Under the pieces are notes generated by a model. That model was not told where the DNA came from. It searched no databases and saw only the letters and a program-made list of their open reading frames with translations. From positions 1 through 14,575 of the forward strand of contig JASLAV010000456.1 in NCBI GenBank assembly GCA_030146905.1: a stretch of DNA of 14,575 bases, written 5' to 3'. Origin of the DNA: Lentzea sp. GTDB taxonomy: Bacteria; Actinomycetota; Actinomycetes; Mycobacteriales; Pseudonocardiaceae. The position numbers and the translations under genes are program-made. Below are positions 6,857 to 14,575 of this stretch, one piece after another; within the stretch, counting starts at the first letter, position 1, and the number at the start of each line of letters is the position of its first letter.

Positions 6857-7081
6857 TCAGTAGCTCGGGGTCTTGTGCAGGAGTTCCTTGCGTTCCACGA
6901 TCTCCGGCCCGTAGACCCGGTCCTGCCACTCCTGCTGCCCGACCGGCTCCAGCGCGATCGACACCACGCCGTCGTCGCAGCCGAACGCCTTCGTCACGGC
7001 GGCGGTGACGGCCGCGACGAGCTCGGACGACTGCTCGCCGGTGAGCGGCTTGGGGAAGTGCTTGATGTTCACGTGTGGCAC
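6857..7081 (-). CDS. 4-oxalocrotonate tautomerase family, PptA-like
   Basis: 74 residues, the size of the small tautomerases. After removal of the initiator, the catalytic Pro1 is exposed (PHVNIKHFP). A helix follows ([20 protein letters not shown]), then [15 protein letters not shown], closely resembling E. coli PptA. The GTG at 7081 follows TGAGGAG, in which the synthetase stop is fused to the ribosome site, so translation is coupled. It is placed between the synthetase and glycosidase genes, suggesting keto-enol or imine-enamine tautomerisation of the ring intermediate before C-glycosylation; this is inference. Its helix region resembles the C-terminal tail of the upstream synthetase. Confidence 0.9.
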   Translation of the reverse strand: MPHVNIKHFPKPLTGEQSSELVAAVTAAVTKAFGCDDGVVSIALEPVGQQEWQDRVYGPEIVERKELLHKTPSY

Positions 7082-7172
7082 CGGAAGCTCCTCACGACTG
7101 GTTCCCCGCGATGGCGAGGGTGACGGCCTTGGTGACGGCGGCGATCAGTTCGGACATCTGCTCCTCGGACAG
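6992..7172 (-). repeat. Diverged duplication: tautomerase helix and synthetase tail
   Basis: Bases 7119-7172 (end of the synthetase gene) and 6992-7045 (tautomerase gene) align without gaps at 39 of 54 positions. Both encode the same helix: EEQMSELIAAVTKAV in the synthetase and [15 protein letters not shown] in the tautomerase. Each copy is in its own gene's reading frame, at a 127-bp offset. Confidence 0.7.
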
Positions 7173-10100
7173 CAGCACCGGCACACCGGCGACCTCCTGC
7201 CGCACGACCCCGCGCTGGTTCATCGACGCCAGCAGCTCGTCGATGTCCGGCTCGCGCAGCAGGCTGTAGTGGTCGGCCTCCAGCTCGACGACCACCGGGT
7301 CGGTGACCGAGAAGCCCTCGCTGCCCTCGATGAACGAGTAGTCGTCGCCCCTGGCCTTGAAGATGGTGAGCGGCGCGGAGATCGTGCGCTCAGCCAGCTC
7401 GCTGAAGGTGTACTTGAACGAGAACGTCTCCGTGACGATCTTGATGATCCGCCGCACGAGCTCGCTGTCGAGGTCGCGGAACTCGCCGCTGATGAACGCC
7501 GCGAAGCTGTCCTCGTCCTTCGCGACCTCCAGGCACCGCGCCAGCTTCGGGTCCGTGATGCTGCCCGCGAACACCGAGAACAGGATCGTGACGAACGCGC
7601 TGTTGTCGTAGGACGCCTCGTCGCTCGCCCGCTCGGAGCGCACCTTCGGCGATCCCGGTGCGATCAGGAACAGGTTCGCGACCTCGTGACCGGCCTGCTC
7701 CAGCTGGTAGGCCGTCTCGAACGCGACCCGAGCGCCGAAGGAGTAGCCCCACAGCGTGTACGGGCCCTGCGGCTGGACTTCCCTGATGGCGTCGATGTCC
7801 GCCGCCGCCATCTCGCGGATCGTGCGGTACGGCGTCTCGCCCTCGTTGATGCCGTGTGCCTGCACGCCGTAGAACGGCCGCTCCGACCGGCTCGCCAGCG
7901 TGCGCAGGTTCATCGGGTAGCCGCCGAGACCGGGCCAGCAGAACACCGGCGTCGCGTCACCGTTGGGCTGCAACGGGACCAGCCGCGAGACCGGTCCGTC
8001 GTGCAGGCCGTCGACGCGGCGGGAGAGCTGCTCGATCGTCGGCGACTCGAAGAGGACCTGCAGCGGCAGGCTGGTGCCGAAGTCCTTGTTGATGCGGTTG
8101 ACCAGGCCGACCGCGATCAGCGAGTTGCCGCCGGTCTCGAAGAAGTCGTCGTGCGTCGAGACGGTCTCGCGCTTCATCAGCTTCTTCCACATCGTGCTGA
8201 TGCGGCGCTCGGTGAGGGTGCGCGGCGCGATGAACGGCCGGTCCTTGTCGTCGACGTCGGTCTTGTCCGACGCCTCCAGCGCCTTGACGTCGATCTTGCC
8301 GTTGGCCGTGACCGGGAGCCTGTCCAGCACCACGACCTTGTTCGGGATCATGTAGTCCGGCAGGAAGTTGACCAGGTCGTCGCGGATGAGCTCGGCCGGT
8401 CCCTTCATGTGGACGACGTCTTCCTTCATGCCGGGGCTGCGGCGCTGCTCGTAGGAGACCTTGCCGCCCAGGAAGAAGTACGACGGCCCGTCGCCCTCGC
8501 CGATGTCCTTCAGGATCCCGCAGATGCGCTTGGCCGACGGGAGGTCGTTGTCCGACTTCGAGCTGTAGCCCGACGACATGAGGCCGAGGTCGACGTCGTT
8601 GGCGGACAACCGGTGCATGGTCCGCCCGAGGTCGATGTAGCGCCGCCAGAGCTCAGCCGAGCGGGCGACGGCGCTGACGCCGAAGCTCGCCCGCTCGTAC
8701 ACCGCCTGGTTGATCGCGATGACGTGCTTGCGCAGCACCAGTTCGTCGGAGATCCGCTCGAACTCGCCGTCGGCGTACCGGTACATGCCGCCGGGCAGGT
8801 TCGGGACCCGGCCGGGGTGCGTCTGGAGGTAGACGTCCACGTCGTCCTCGCGGGGACCGGTGTAGGCGCACAGCTCGAACGTGCCGAGGTAGTAGTCCTC
8901 CTCGGGGACGTCGAGCAGGCCCTTGGTCTCCGGCGCGTACCCGGAGGCGGTGACGTCGAGGCCGTAGCCGGGCAGGACCTCCTCGAAGAGCCCGAGCATG
9001 TGGCCGGTCTCGATCTCCAGCACTTCCCGGATGTTGTTGAGGTACACCGCCTCGATCGCGGCCTTGTGCCCGATGAAGTGCAGCTTCGCCTGCGCCTCCT
9101 CGCTCTCCTCCACCGCCGAGATCAGCACGAGCTGGTGGCGCAGCGGGTGGTAGTAGTACATGCCCGCCGGCACGCCCGCGATGTGGTGCAGCTCCAGGTA
9201 GAGCTGGGTCGCGTAGAGCGAACCCGGTGAGGCGTACCCGTACTTCGGCAGCAGGCGCTGGTCGCTGAAGTGCGCACCGAAGTAGCGCAGGATCTCGCCC
9301 AGCTCGGCGAAGTGGACGTTCTTCGGGTCCTTGGACCCCGCGCCGGTCGCCTTGCGCTCCAGCAGCCGCGCCAGGTCGGCGTCGGTGACCTGGCCGCCCT
9401 CGTAGAACCGGTAGGACTTGCGCGAGAAGACGACTTTCCGTTGCAGGCACGAGGCTTCCTCGCCCGGCAGCTCGATGGTCCGCCGGTCGCCGAGGTCGTC
9501 GCGCACGCCGGGGTTCGACAGCTGCGCGCGGACCTGCAGGCGGCTGGCCTTCGACTGGTGGTGCGCGCCGGCGTTGCCCTGGTCCATCAGGGCGGCTTCC
9601 TTGGGGTTGAGCTCGACGCACGCGATCAGGTTCTGGAACCCGGTGCGCTCGTCGGACTTCACGATGACCGCGGCGTTGCGCACCCAGTCGTGGGTCTCGA
9701 TCGCGAGCCGGATCTCGTCCAGCTCGACGCGGTAGCCGCGCAGCTTGACCTGGCTGTCCGCGCGTCCGGCGAACTGCACGGTGCCGTCGAGGTTCTGCGT
9801 CACCAGGTCGCCGGTGCGGAACATGCCGTCCACGAACCGTTCCCGCGTGAGCTCCGGCTGGTGCAGGTAGCCGCGGGCGACCTGCACGCCGCCGATGTGG
9901 AGCTCGCCGATCTCGCCGGGCGTGACGAGGTCGCGGTTCGCGTCGAGCACCCGGTAGGTGGTGTTCGCGGCGGGCAGGCCGATCGAGATCGACTTCGGCG
10001 CCTCCGCCAGCTCGGCGGGGTCCACCACGTGGGACGACGAGTTGATCGTCGTCTCCGTCGGGCCGTAGAGGTTGATGAGCCCCACGCCCGGCATCGTCTC

Positions 10101-10955
10101 GACGAAGCTCTGCGCGAGCGTGCGGGACAACGCCTCACCGCCGCTGAAGACCTGCCGCAACGACGTGACGGTGTGGAGCTCCTCGGTGTCGATCAACGCC
10201 TGCAACAGCGTCGGCACGCACTGCAGCGTCGTGACACCGTGCTCGCGCATGGTCTCGATCAGCATCTCCGGGTCGCGGTAGATGCCGGGGCGGCCCATCA
10301 CGACGGTGCTGCCGACCGCGGGAGCCAGGATCTCCCACTGCGCGGCGTCGAAGCTCATCGGCGTCTTCTGCACCACGCGCTTCGTGTCGTCGATGGCGTG
10401 CGCGTCCTGCAGCCACAGCATCTGGTTGACGATGCTGCGGTGCTCGATCATCACGCCCTTGGGCCTGCCGGTGCTGCCCGAGGTGTAGATGATGTAGGCC
10501 AGGCTGGTGTGCGAGGGCGAGAAGCCGTCGTCGAACGCCTCGTCGCAGTCGTCGAGCGTGACGATCCGCGTCGTGCTCGGCGCGAGCTCGGCGAGCCGCT
10601 GCTTCAGCGCCGGCTGCGTCACGACGACCTTCGTGCGCGAGTCCTCGATCATGTACCGGAGGCGCTCCTCCGGGTACTCGGGGCTCAGCGGCAGGTAGGC
10701 GCCGCCGCTGCACAGGATTCCCCAGGCGCCGACGACGAGGTCGAGCGACGGCTCCACGAACATGCCCACGCAGTCGTCCGCGCTGATGCCGAGCCTGCGC
10801 AGGTGTGTGGCGAGCGCCGAGCTCTGCTCGAAGAGCTCGCCGTAGGTGATGCTCTCTTCGCCGAAGACGACGGCTGTGCGATCGGGTTGTACCTCGACCT
10901 GCTTGCGCAGCAGGTCGGGGAGGCAGCCGCCGTCCACTTCAGCTTCGTGCGACAT
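7092..10955 (-). CDS. indC: Indigoidine-synthetase-type NRPS (A-Ox-T-TE plus tautomerase-like tail)
   Basis: Single-module synthetase of 1287 residues; the family (BpsA/IndC, MinA) activates L-glutamine, cyclises it and oxidises it with an FMN domain. Domain order is: adenylation at about 10-450, with YTSGSTGRPKG (157-167), NLYGPTETT (295-303), TGDL (381) and GRADSQVKLRGYRVELDEI (397-415). An oxidase is inserted at about 455-860, including KYGYASPGSLYATQLYLE and MSSGYSSK. Adenylation motif A10 follows with Lys887 (VTANGKID), then the thiolation domain with Ser945 (FFETGGNSL), then the thioesterase with Ser1072 (WGYSFGA) and His1229. There is no condensation domain, as expected. The ATG at 10955 follows TGGGGGAT; a TTG 24 bases upstream has no ribosome site. 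About 40 residues beyond the thioesterase are extra relative to BpsA as I recall it. It is the first gene of the operon. Whether it yields indigoidine or feeds a C-nucleoside depends on the downstream genes. Confidence 0.96.
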   Translation of the reverse strand: MSHEAEVDGGCLPDLLRKQVEVQPDRTAVVFGEESITYGELFEQSSALATHLRRLGISADDCVGMFVEPSLDLVVGAWGILCSGGAYLPLSPEYPEERLRYMIEDSRTKVVVTQPALKQRLAELAPSTTRIVTLDDCDEAFDDGFSPSHTSLAYIIYTSGSTGRPKGVMIEHRSIVNQMLWLQDAHAIDDTKRVVQKTPMSFDAAQWEILAPAVGSTVVMGRPGIYRDPEMLIETMREHGVTTLQCVPTLLQALIDTEELHTVTSLRQVFSGGEALSRTLAQSFVETMPGVGLINLYGPTETTINSSSHVVDPAELAEAPKSISIGLPAANTTYRVLDANRDLVTPGEIGELHIGGVQVARGYLHQPELTRERFVDGMFRTGDLVTQNLDGTVQFAGRADSQVKLRGYRVELDEIRLAIETHDWVRNAAVIVKSDERTGFQNLIACVELNPKEAALMDQGNAGAHHQSKASRLQVRAQLSNPGVRDDLGDRRTIELPGEEASCLQRKVVFSRKSYRFYEGGQVTDADLARLLERKATGAGSKDPKNVHFAELGEILRYFGAHFSDQRLLPKYGYASPGSLYATQLYLELHHIAGVPAGMYYYHPLRHQLVLISAVEESEEAQAKLHFIGHKAAIEAVYLNNIREVLEIETGHMLGLFEEVLPGYGLDVTASGYAPETKGLLDVPEEDYYLGTFELCAYTGPREDDVDVYLQTHPGRVPNLPGGMYRYADGEFERISDELVLRKHVIAINQAVYERASFGVSAVARSAELWRRYIDLGRTMHRLSANDVDLGLMSSGYSSKSDNDLPSAKRICGILKDIGEGDGPSYFFLGGKVSYEQRRSPGMKEDVVHMKGPAELIRDDLVNFLPDYMIPNKVVVLDRLPVTANGKIDVKALEASDKTDVDDKDRPFIAPRTLTERRISTMWKKLMKRETVSTHDDFFETGGNSLIAVGLVNRINKDFGTSLPLQVLFESPTIEQLSRRVDGLHDGPVSRLVPLQPNGDATPVFCWPGLGGYPMNLRTLASRSERPFYGVQAHGINEGETPYRTIREMAAADIDAIREVQPQGPYTLWGYSFGARVAFETAYQLEQAGHEVANLFLIAPGSPKVRSERASDEASYDNSAFVTILFSVFAGSITDPKLARCLEVAKDEDSFAAFISGEFRDLDSELVRRIIKIVTETFSFKYTFSELAERTISAPLTIFKARGDDYSFIEGSEGFSVTDPVVVELEADHYSLLREPDIDELLASMNQRGVVRQEVAGVPVLLSEEQMSELIAAVTKAVTLAIAGNQS

Positions 10956-11208
10956 CTCAGAAATCCCCCAAGCGGTCAACGGGCGCAGCAGGTGTGAGGG
11001 CGTTTCGGTTTAGTTGGAGAACGTATGAGCGACGGCTCGAAACCTGCTGGAGCGAACTACCCGTTGGCCAGCCGAGGAGGTCTACCAGATCCGCCTTGAC
11101 CGACAGCGGAGTTCCACCACCTGAGACGGGTGGTTCGATCGACAAAGGTTGCTCGACTGTCCACTTTGGTGTTGGGTTGACGCCAACTTCGAGGGCGGGG
11201 CCACGAGG
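10956..11208. other. Divergent intergenic region between synthetase and ABC operons
   Basis: 253 bp without a plausible gene. It must hold promoters for both directions, but I find no -35/-10 pair that convinces me. Seen in it: a 6-bp inverted repeat ACCACC/GGTGGT (11116-11121 and 11129-11134, 7-base gap), GTTGG/CCAAC (11171-11187), and GCAGG/CCTGC elements near 10988 and 11043. A TTGACC at 11096 lacks a good -10 at the right spacing. Confidence 0.5.
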
Positions 11209-11856
11209 ATGAATTTGATCGAGTACGTGACCGATCGCTGGGATCGGTTGTCATTGCAAGCCTTCCTGCACGTCAGCGCGGTGGTGCAGTGCACGGTCCT
11301 GGCGGCGGTGCTCGGTGTGGTGATCGGTGTCGCCGTGTACCGCAGTCCGGTCGGATCCGCGCTGGCCACGGTGTTGGCGAGCACGATCCTCACCATTCCG
11401 TCGTTCGCGCTGCTGGCGTTGCTGATCCCGGTGTTCGGGCTCGGCGCCGACACCACGGTCGTCGCCCTGGTGCTGTACGCGCTGCTGCCGATCGTGCGGA
11501 ACACCATCGTCGGGCTGGCCGGGGTGGACCCGGCGGTCAGCGACGCGGCCAGAGGCATCGGGATGAGCCGTGCCGGGGTGCTGACCAGGGTCGAGCTGAG
11601 ACTCGCGTGGCCAGCGATCCTGGCCGGGATGCGCGTGGCCACGCAGATGCTGATGGGCATCGCGGTGATCGCGGCCTACGCGAAAGGACCCGGTCTCGGT
11701 TCCGAGGTGTTCTCCGGGCTCGCCAACGCCGGCAGCGCGAACGCCATGAACCAGGCCCTCACCGGAACGATCGGCGTGGTGGTTCTCGCCCTGCTGCTCG
11801 ACGGTGTCTACGTGCTCGTCAACCGTCTCACCGTCTCGAGGGGCGTCCGTGGCTGA
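11209..11856 (+). CDS. Osmoprotectant ABC transporter permease (OpuCB/ProZ type)
   Basis: Inner-membrane subunit of a glycine betaine/choline-class importer, 215 residues, about five to six helices. The BPD_transp_1 coupling loop is DAARGIGMSRAGVLTRVEL, with the preceding LLPIVRNTIVGLAGVDP typical of the OpuC/OpuB permeases. The ATG at 11209 gives the usual short N-terminus (MNLIEYV) and is preceded by GAGGGCGGGG; a closer GAGG abuts the ATG, so a TTG at 11215 is a possible alternative. It overlaps the next gene by 8 bases. First gene of a four-gene operon. Confidence 0.92.
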   Translation: MNLIEYVTDRWDRLSLQAFLHVSAVVQCTVLAAVLGVVIGVAVYRSPVGSALATVLASTILTIPSFALLALLIPVFGLGADTTVVALVLYALLPIVRNTIVGLAGVDPAVSDAARGIGMSRAGVLTRVELRLAWPAILAGMRVATQMLMGIAVIAAYAKGPGLGSEVFSGLANAGSANAMNQALTGTIGVVVLALLLDGVYVLVNRLTVSRGVRG

Positions 11857-12964
11857 AGAAGGCATCGAGATCCGGCTGGACCACGTCACCAAGCGCTATC
11901 CGGGGCAGAGGGCGGCCGCTGTCGACGACTTCTCGATGGTCGTGCCCGCCGGGAAGATCGTGGTGTTCGTCGGGCCGTCGGGGTGCGGCAAGACCACGAC
12001 CATGCGGATGATCAACCGGTTGATCGAGCCGACGTCGGGCACGATCACGATCGGCGGCGAGGACGCGTTGAAGATCGACCCGGACGACCTGCGGCGCCGC
12101 GTCGGGTACGCGATCCAGCAGGCCGGGTTGTTCCCGCACTTCACGGTGGCGCAGAACATCGGGGTCGTGCCCGGCCTGCTGGGCTGGGACAAGAAGAGGG
12201 TCGCCGCCCGCGTCGAGGAGATGATGGACCTCGTCGGGCTCGACCCCGGTGAGTTCGCCGATCGCTTCCCGCGCCGGCTCTCGGGAGGTCAGCAGCAACG
12301 CGTCGGCGTGGCACGGGCGCTGGCAGCCGATCCGCCGGTGTTGCTGATGGACGAGCCGTTCGGCGCCGTCGACCCGATCACGCGCGGGCACCTGCAGGAC
12401 GAGCTGCTGCGGTTGCAGGGCGAGCTGCGCAAGACGATCGTGTTCGTCACGCACGACTTCGACGAGGCCGTGAAGCTCGGTGACAAGATCGCCGTGCTCG
12501 GCGACAGGTCCACGATCCTGCAGTACGACACACCCGACGCGATCCTCGCCAACCCGGCGGACGACACGGTGGCCGGGTTCGTCGGTGCCGGTGCGTCGCT
12601 GAAGGCGCTGACGCTGACGAGGGTCAGGGACGTCGAGCTCGGTCAGGCGGTGACCGCTCGTGCCGACGCCGATCCGTCCACAGTGGATATCGGTGACGAG
12701 CGCTTCCTGCTGGTGCTCGACCACCGCAACAGGCCGGTGCGCTGGGTGCAGCGCAACGAGCTCAAGCGCGCGTCGTCGCTGGAAGGCATCGGCCAGCCGG
12801 TGCTGGACTCGGTGACACTGCAGTCGACGCTGCGCGACGCCCTGGAGGCCATGATCACCGAGGGCGGCCGCGCGGTCGTCACCGGAAATCGCGGTGAGTA
12901 CGTCGGCACTCTCGACCTCGCGACGGTGACCGAGGTCGTGCAACGACTGCGGGCGACCGCGTGA
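11849..12964 (+). CDS. Osmoprotectant ABC transporter ATPase with CBS region (OpuCA/ProV type)
   Basis: Cytoplasmic ATPase powering the importer, 371 residues. Walker A is GPSGCGKTT (42-50), a Q-loop lies near YAIQQAGLFPHFTV, the signature is LSGGQQQR (144-151), Walker B is VLLMDEPFG (catalytic Glu169) and the switch is His202 in VTHDFDEA. The C-terminal 100 residues contain ERFLLVLDHRNRPVRWV and RAVVTGNRGEYVGTLDLATV, a CBS-type pair used in OpuA/OpuC for ionic-strength sensing. The GTG start is inside the permease end and follows GAGGGG. The 4-base overlap with the next permease indicates strict coupling. Confidence 0.95.
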   Translation: MAEEGIEIRLDHVTKRYPGQRAAAVDDFSMVVPAGKIVVFVGPSGCGKTTTMRMINRLIEPTSGTITIGGEDALKIDPDDLRRRVGYAIQQAGLFPHFTVAQNIGVVPGLLGWDKKRVAARVEEMMDLVGLDPGEFADRFPRRLSGGQQQRVGVARALAADPPVLLMDEPFGAVDPITRGHLQDELLRLQGELRKTIVFVTHDFDEAVKLGDKIAVLGDRSTILQYDTPDAILANPADDTVAGFVGAGASLKALTLTRVRDVELGQAVTARADADPSTVDIGDERFLLVLDHRNRPVRWVQRNELKRASSLEGIGQPVLDSVTLQSTLRDALEAMITEGGRAVVTGNRGEYVGTLDLATVTEVVQRLRATA

Positions 12965-13695
12965 CGGCCGAGCGGATCAGGTTCTGGGCGCAGCCCGTCC
13001 TGGTGCTGCTGGTCGTCGGCGGCGTGCTGGCGTGGGTGTTCGGCGGCGAGCTGAGCGCGACCGAGAAGGGCACGCTGAACGCGTCGTCGTTGCTGACGGC
13101 GTTGCGCGACCACCTGGCGATGACGGTCGTGGTGACCGCGATCGTCGTGGTGGTCGCGGTTCCTGCCGGTGTCGTCGCGACCAGGCCGTGGGCGCGCTGG
13201 CTCGCCCCGGCGTTCCTGGCGGTCGCCAACGTCGGCCAGGCGGCGCCCGCGCTGGGCGTGCTGGTGCTGTGGTTCCTGCTCACCGGGGCGTCGGGCGGGC
13301 TGTGGGTGGCCGCGCTGCCGCTCGCGTTCTACTCGCTGCTCCCGGTGCTGCGCAACACGATCGTCGGCCTGCAGCAGGTCGATCCGTCCCTCGTGGACGC
13401 CGGGCGCGGCATCGGCATGTCGTCGTCGGGGGTGATGTGGCGGGTGGAGCTCCCGCTCGCGGTCCCGCTCATCCTCGCCGGTCTGCGCACCTCGCTGGTG
13501 CTCGCCGTGGGCACGGCGACGTTCGGGTTGTTCGTCAACGCCGGCGGGTTCGGGCTGCTGATCGACACCGGCTACAAGCTGAACCTGACCAAGGTCCTGG
13601 TGACCGGCTCGGTGCTGGCGGCGGCTCTCGCGCTGCTGGTCGACTGGGTCGGCGCGGTGATCGAGCGGTGGTTCGGCCCCAGGGGGATGCGATGA
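12961..13695 (+). CDS. Osmoprotectant ABC transporter permease (OpuCD/ProW type)
   Basis: Second membrane subunit, 244 residues, with an extra N-terminal helix (about 8-27) and a periplasmic stretch before the five-helix BPD_transp_1 core. The coupling loop DAGRGIGMSSSGVMWRVELP is closely similar to that of the first permease, so the transporter is a heterodimer of related permeases. The GTG at 12961 overlaps the ATPase TGA, and the gene ends in an ATGA overlap with the binding-protein gene. Confidence 0.93.
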   Translation: MTAERIRFWAQPVLVLLVVGGVLAWVFGGELSATEKGTLNASSLLTALRDHLAMTVVVTAIVVVVAVPAGVVATRPWARWLAPAFLAVANVGQAAPALGVLVLWFLLTGASGGLWVAALPLAFYSLLPVLRNTIVGLQQVDPSLVDAGRGIGMSSSGVMWRVELPLAVPLILAGLRTSLVLAVGTATFGLFVNAGGFGLLIDTGYKLNLTKVLVTGSVLAAALALLVDWVGAVIERWFGPRGMR

Positions 13696-14575
13696 GGAAG
13701 CTGTCGCTCGCTGTGGTGCTGTGCCTGGCCGGTTGCGGCCTGGACGTCAACAGCGCGTTGCCCTACGAGGTCTTCCCCGGCTCGATCCAGCCCGACCAGT
13801 CGCTCAAGGGCGTCGAGATCACCGTGGGGTCCAAGGACTTCACCGAGAACATCCTGCTCGGGTACATGGCGGAGATGGCGCTGTCCGCGGCAGGGGCGGA
13901 CGTCGTCGACCTGACAGACCTGAAGGGCTCGCAGACCGCGCGGCAGGCCCTGCTCAACGGCGAGACCGACGTCAGCTGGGAGTACACCGGCACCGGCTGG
14001 ATCAACTACCAGGGCAACGAACTGCCGGTGCCCGGCGGTGAACAGGCGCAGTACGACGCCACGAAGAAGGCCGACCTCGAACGGTTCGGCGTCGAGTGGC
14101 TCGCCTACTCCCCGCTCAACGACCAGTACGCGTTCGCCGTCACCGAGGCCTACGGCGCGCAGCACGGGCTCAAGACCACGTCCGACCTCACGGCGTTCCT
14201 CACCCGGAACCCGGACCAGGCGGTGTTCTGCCTGGAGACCGAGTTCGCGAGCCGCCAGGACGGTTTTCCCGCGGCGCAACGGACCTACGGCTTCCCGACC
14301 ACCGAGGTGAAGAACTTCGGCCTCGGCACGATCTACTCGGCCGTCGCCGGCGGCACGTGCCCCGTGGGCGAGGTCTTCACGACCGACGGACGGATCGCCG
14401 CGCAGAAGCTCCGCGTGCTGGAGGACGACAAGAAGGCCTTCCCGCAGTACAACGTGGCACCGACCGTGCGCGCGGAGTTCCTCGCACGGCATCCGCAGAT
14501 CCGCGGTCCACTGGAGACGGTGAGCCGTGCCCTGACCAACGACCAGATGATCGAGCTGTGCCGTCAGGTCGACGT
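13692..14575 (+). CDS. Osmoprotectant-binding lipoprotein (OpuAC domain, 3' partial)
   Basis: Extracytoplasmic solute-binding protein of the importer. A short lipoprotein signal ends in the lipobox LAGC with lipidated Cys15. The OpuAC domain starts at about residue 41 with EITVGSKDFTENILLGYMAEM. Later typical segments are LKGSQTARQALLNGETDVSWEYTG and the closing region around LETVSRALTNDQMIEL. The frame is open at the right edge after 294 codons, so only a few tens of residues at most should be missing. Start ATG overlaps the permease stop and follows AGGGGG. The ligand (betaine, choline, carnitine or proline-betaine) cannot be assigned by eye. Confidence 0.94.
   Translation, partial: MRKLSLAVVLCLAGCGLDVNSALPYEVFPGSIQPDQSLKGVEITVGSKDFTENILLGYMAEMALSAAGADVVDLTDLKGSQTARQALLNGETDVSWEYTGTGWINYQGNELPVPGGEQAQYDATKKADLERFGVEWLAYSPLNDQYAFAVTEAYGAQHGLKTTSDLTAFLTRNPDQAVFCLETEFASRQDGFPAAQRTYGFPTTEVKNFGLGTIYSAVAGGTCPVGEVFTTDGRIAAQKLRVLEDDKKAFPQYNVAPTVRAEFLARHPQIRGPLETVSRALTNDQMIELCRQVD

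Noticed and set aside
7005..9230. 741-codon open frame on the plus strand opposite the synthetase
   Set aside because: It lies wholly antisense to a gene with all the expected catalytic motifs. Its protein is a run of R, D, V, L, H and A without domains, typical of the antisense frame of GC-rich coding DNA.
10956..10979. TTG start 24 bases upstream for the synthetase
   Set aside because: No ribosome site precedes it, while TGGGGGAT sits at proper distance before the ATG at 10955.
9270..10997. 575-codon open frame on the plus strand opposite the adenylation domain
   Set aside because: Same antisense artefact; low-complexity composition and no ribosome site.
11828..12943. 371-codon open frame on the minus strand opposite the ABC ATPase
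   Set aside because: Antisense of an unambiguous ATPase gene; histidine/arginine/aspartate-rich translation without motifs.

Overview
The base composition (very GC-rich, with GC-ending codons), the frequent GTG starts and the 4-base stop/start overlaps point to a high-GC actinomycete. The gene families would fit the Pseudonocardiales, but that placement is inference and not proven here. Almost every base is coding.

Left part (1-3684): a NarL-type histidine kinase, cut by the window edge, with its response regulator. Next comes a TetR repressor with a small two-helix membrane protein gene downstream. A second small membrane protein is divergent from the repressor. Two near-identical 16-bp operator-like sites lie in the tetR divergent region, one beside a good promoter. 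A RibD_C/DHFR-fold reductase and an unknown 76-residue protein follow. An exact 30-bp direct repeat flanks the unknown gene, so this junction has been rearranged.

Centre (3692-10955, minus strand): a compact, translationally coupled six-gene operon and the main content of the window. In transcription order it encodes a single-module A-Ox-T-TE synthetase of the indigoidine synthetase (BpsA/IndC) family, a PptA-like tautomerase, a pseudouridine-5'-phosphate glycosidase homologue (IndA/PsuG/MinB type), a HAD phosphatase (IndB/MinC type), a eukaryote-type uracil phosphoribosyltransferase (MinD type) and an EamA-family exporter candidate. This gene set corresponds to the minimycin (C-nucleoside antibiotic) cluster, which diverges from indigoidine biosynthesis. 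The likely logic is: glutamine is cyclised and oxidised on the synthetase, the ring is C-linked to ribose-5-phosphate, the product is dephosphorylated and exported, and the phosphoribosyltransferase protects the host by keeping UMP high. The tautomerase, and a helix resembling it on the end of the synthetase, are the unusual parts. The phosphatase lacks the second domain I recall in MinC, so the product may be minimycin, a relative, or simply the blue pigment indigoidine.

Right part (11209-14575, plus strand): a four-gene osmoprotectant (glycine betaine/choline type) ABC importer operon: permease, ATPase with C-terminal CBS region, permease, and a lipoprotein binding protein that runs off the window. 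It diverges from the biosynthetic operon across a 253-bp region in which I see no convincing promoter.
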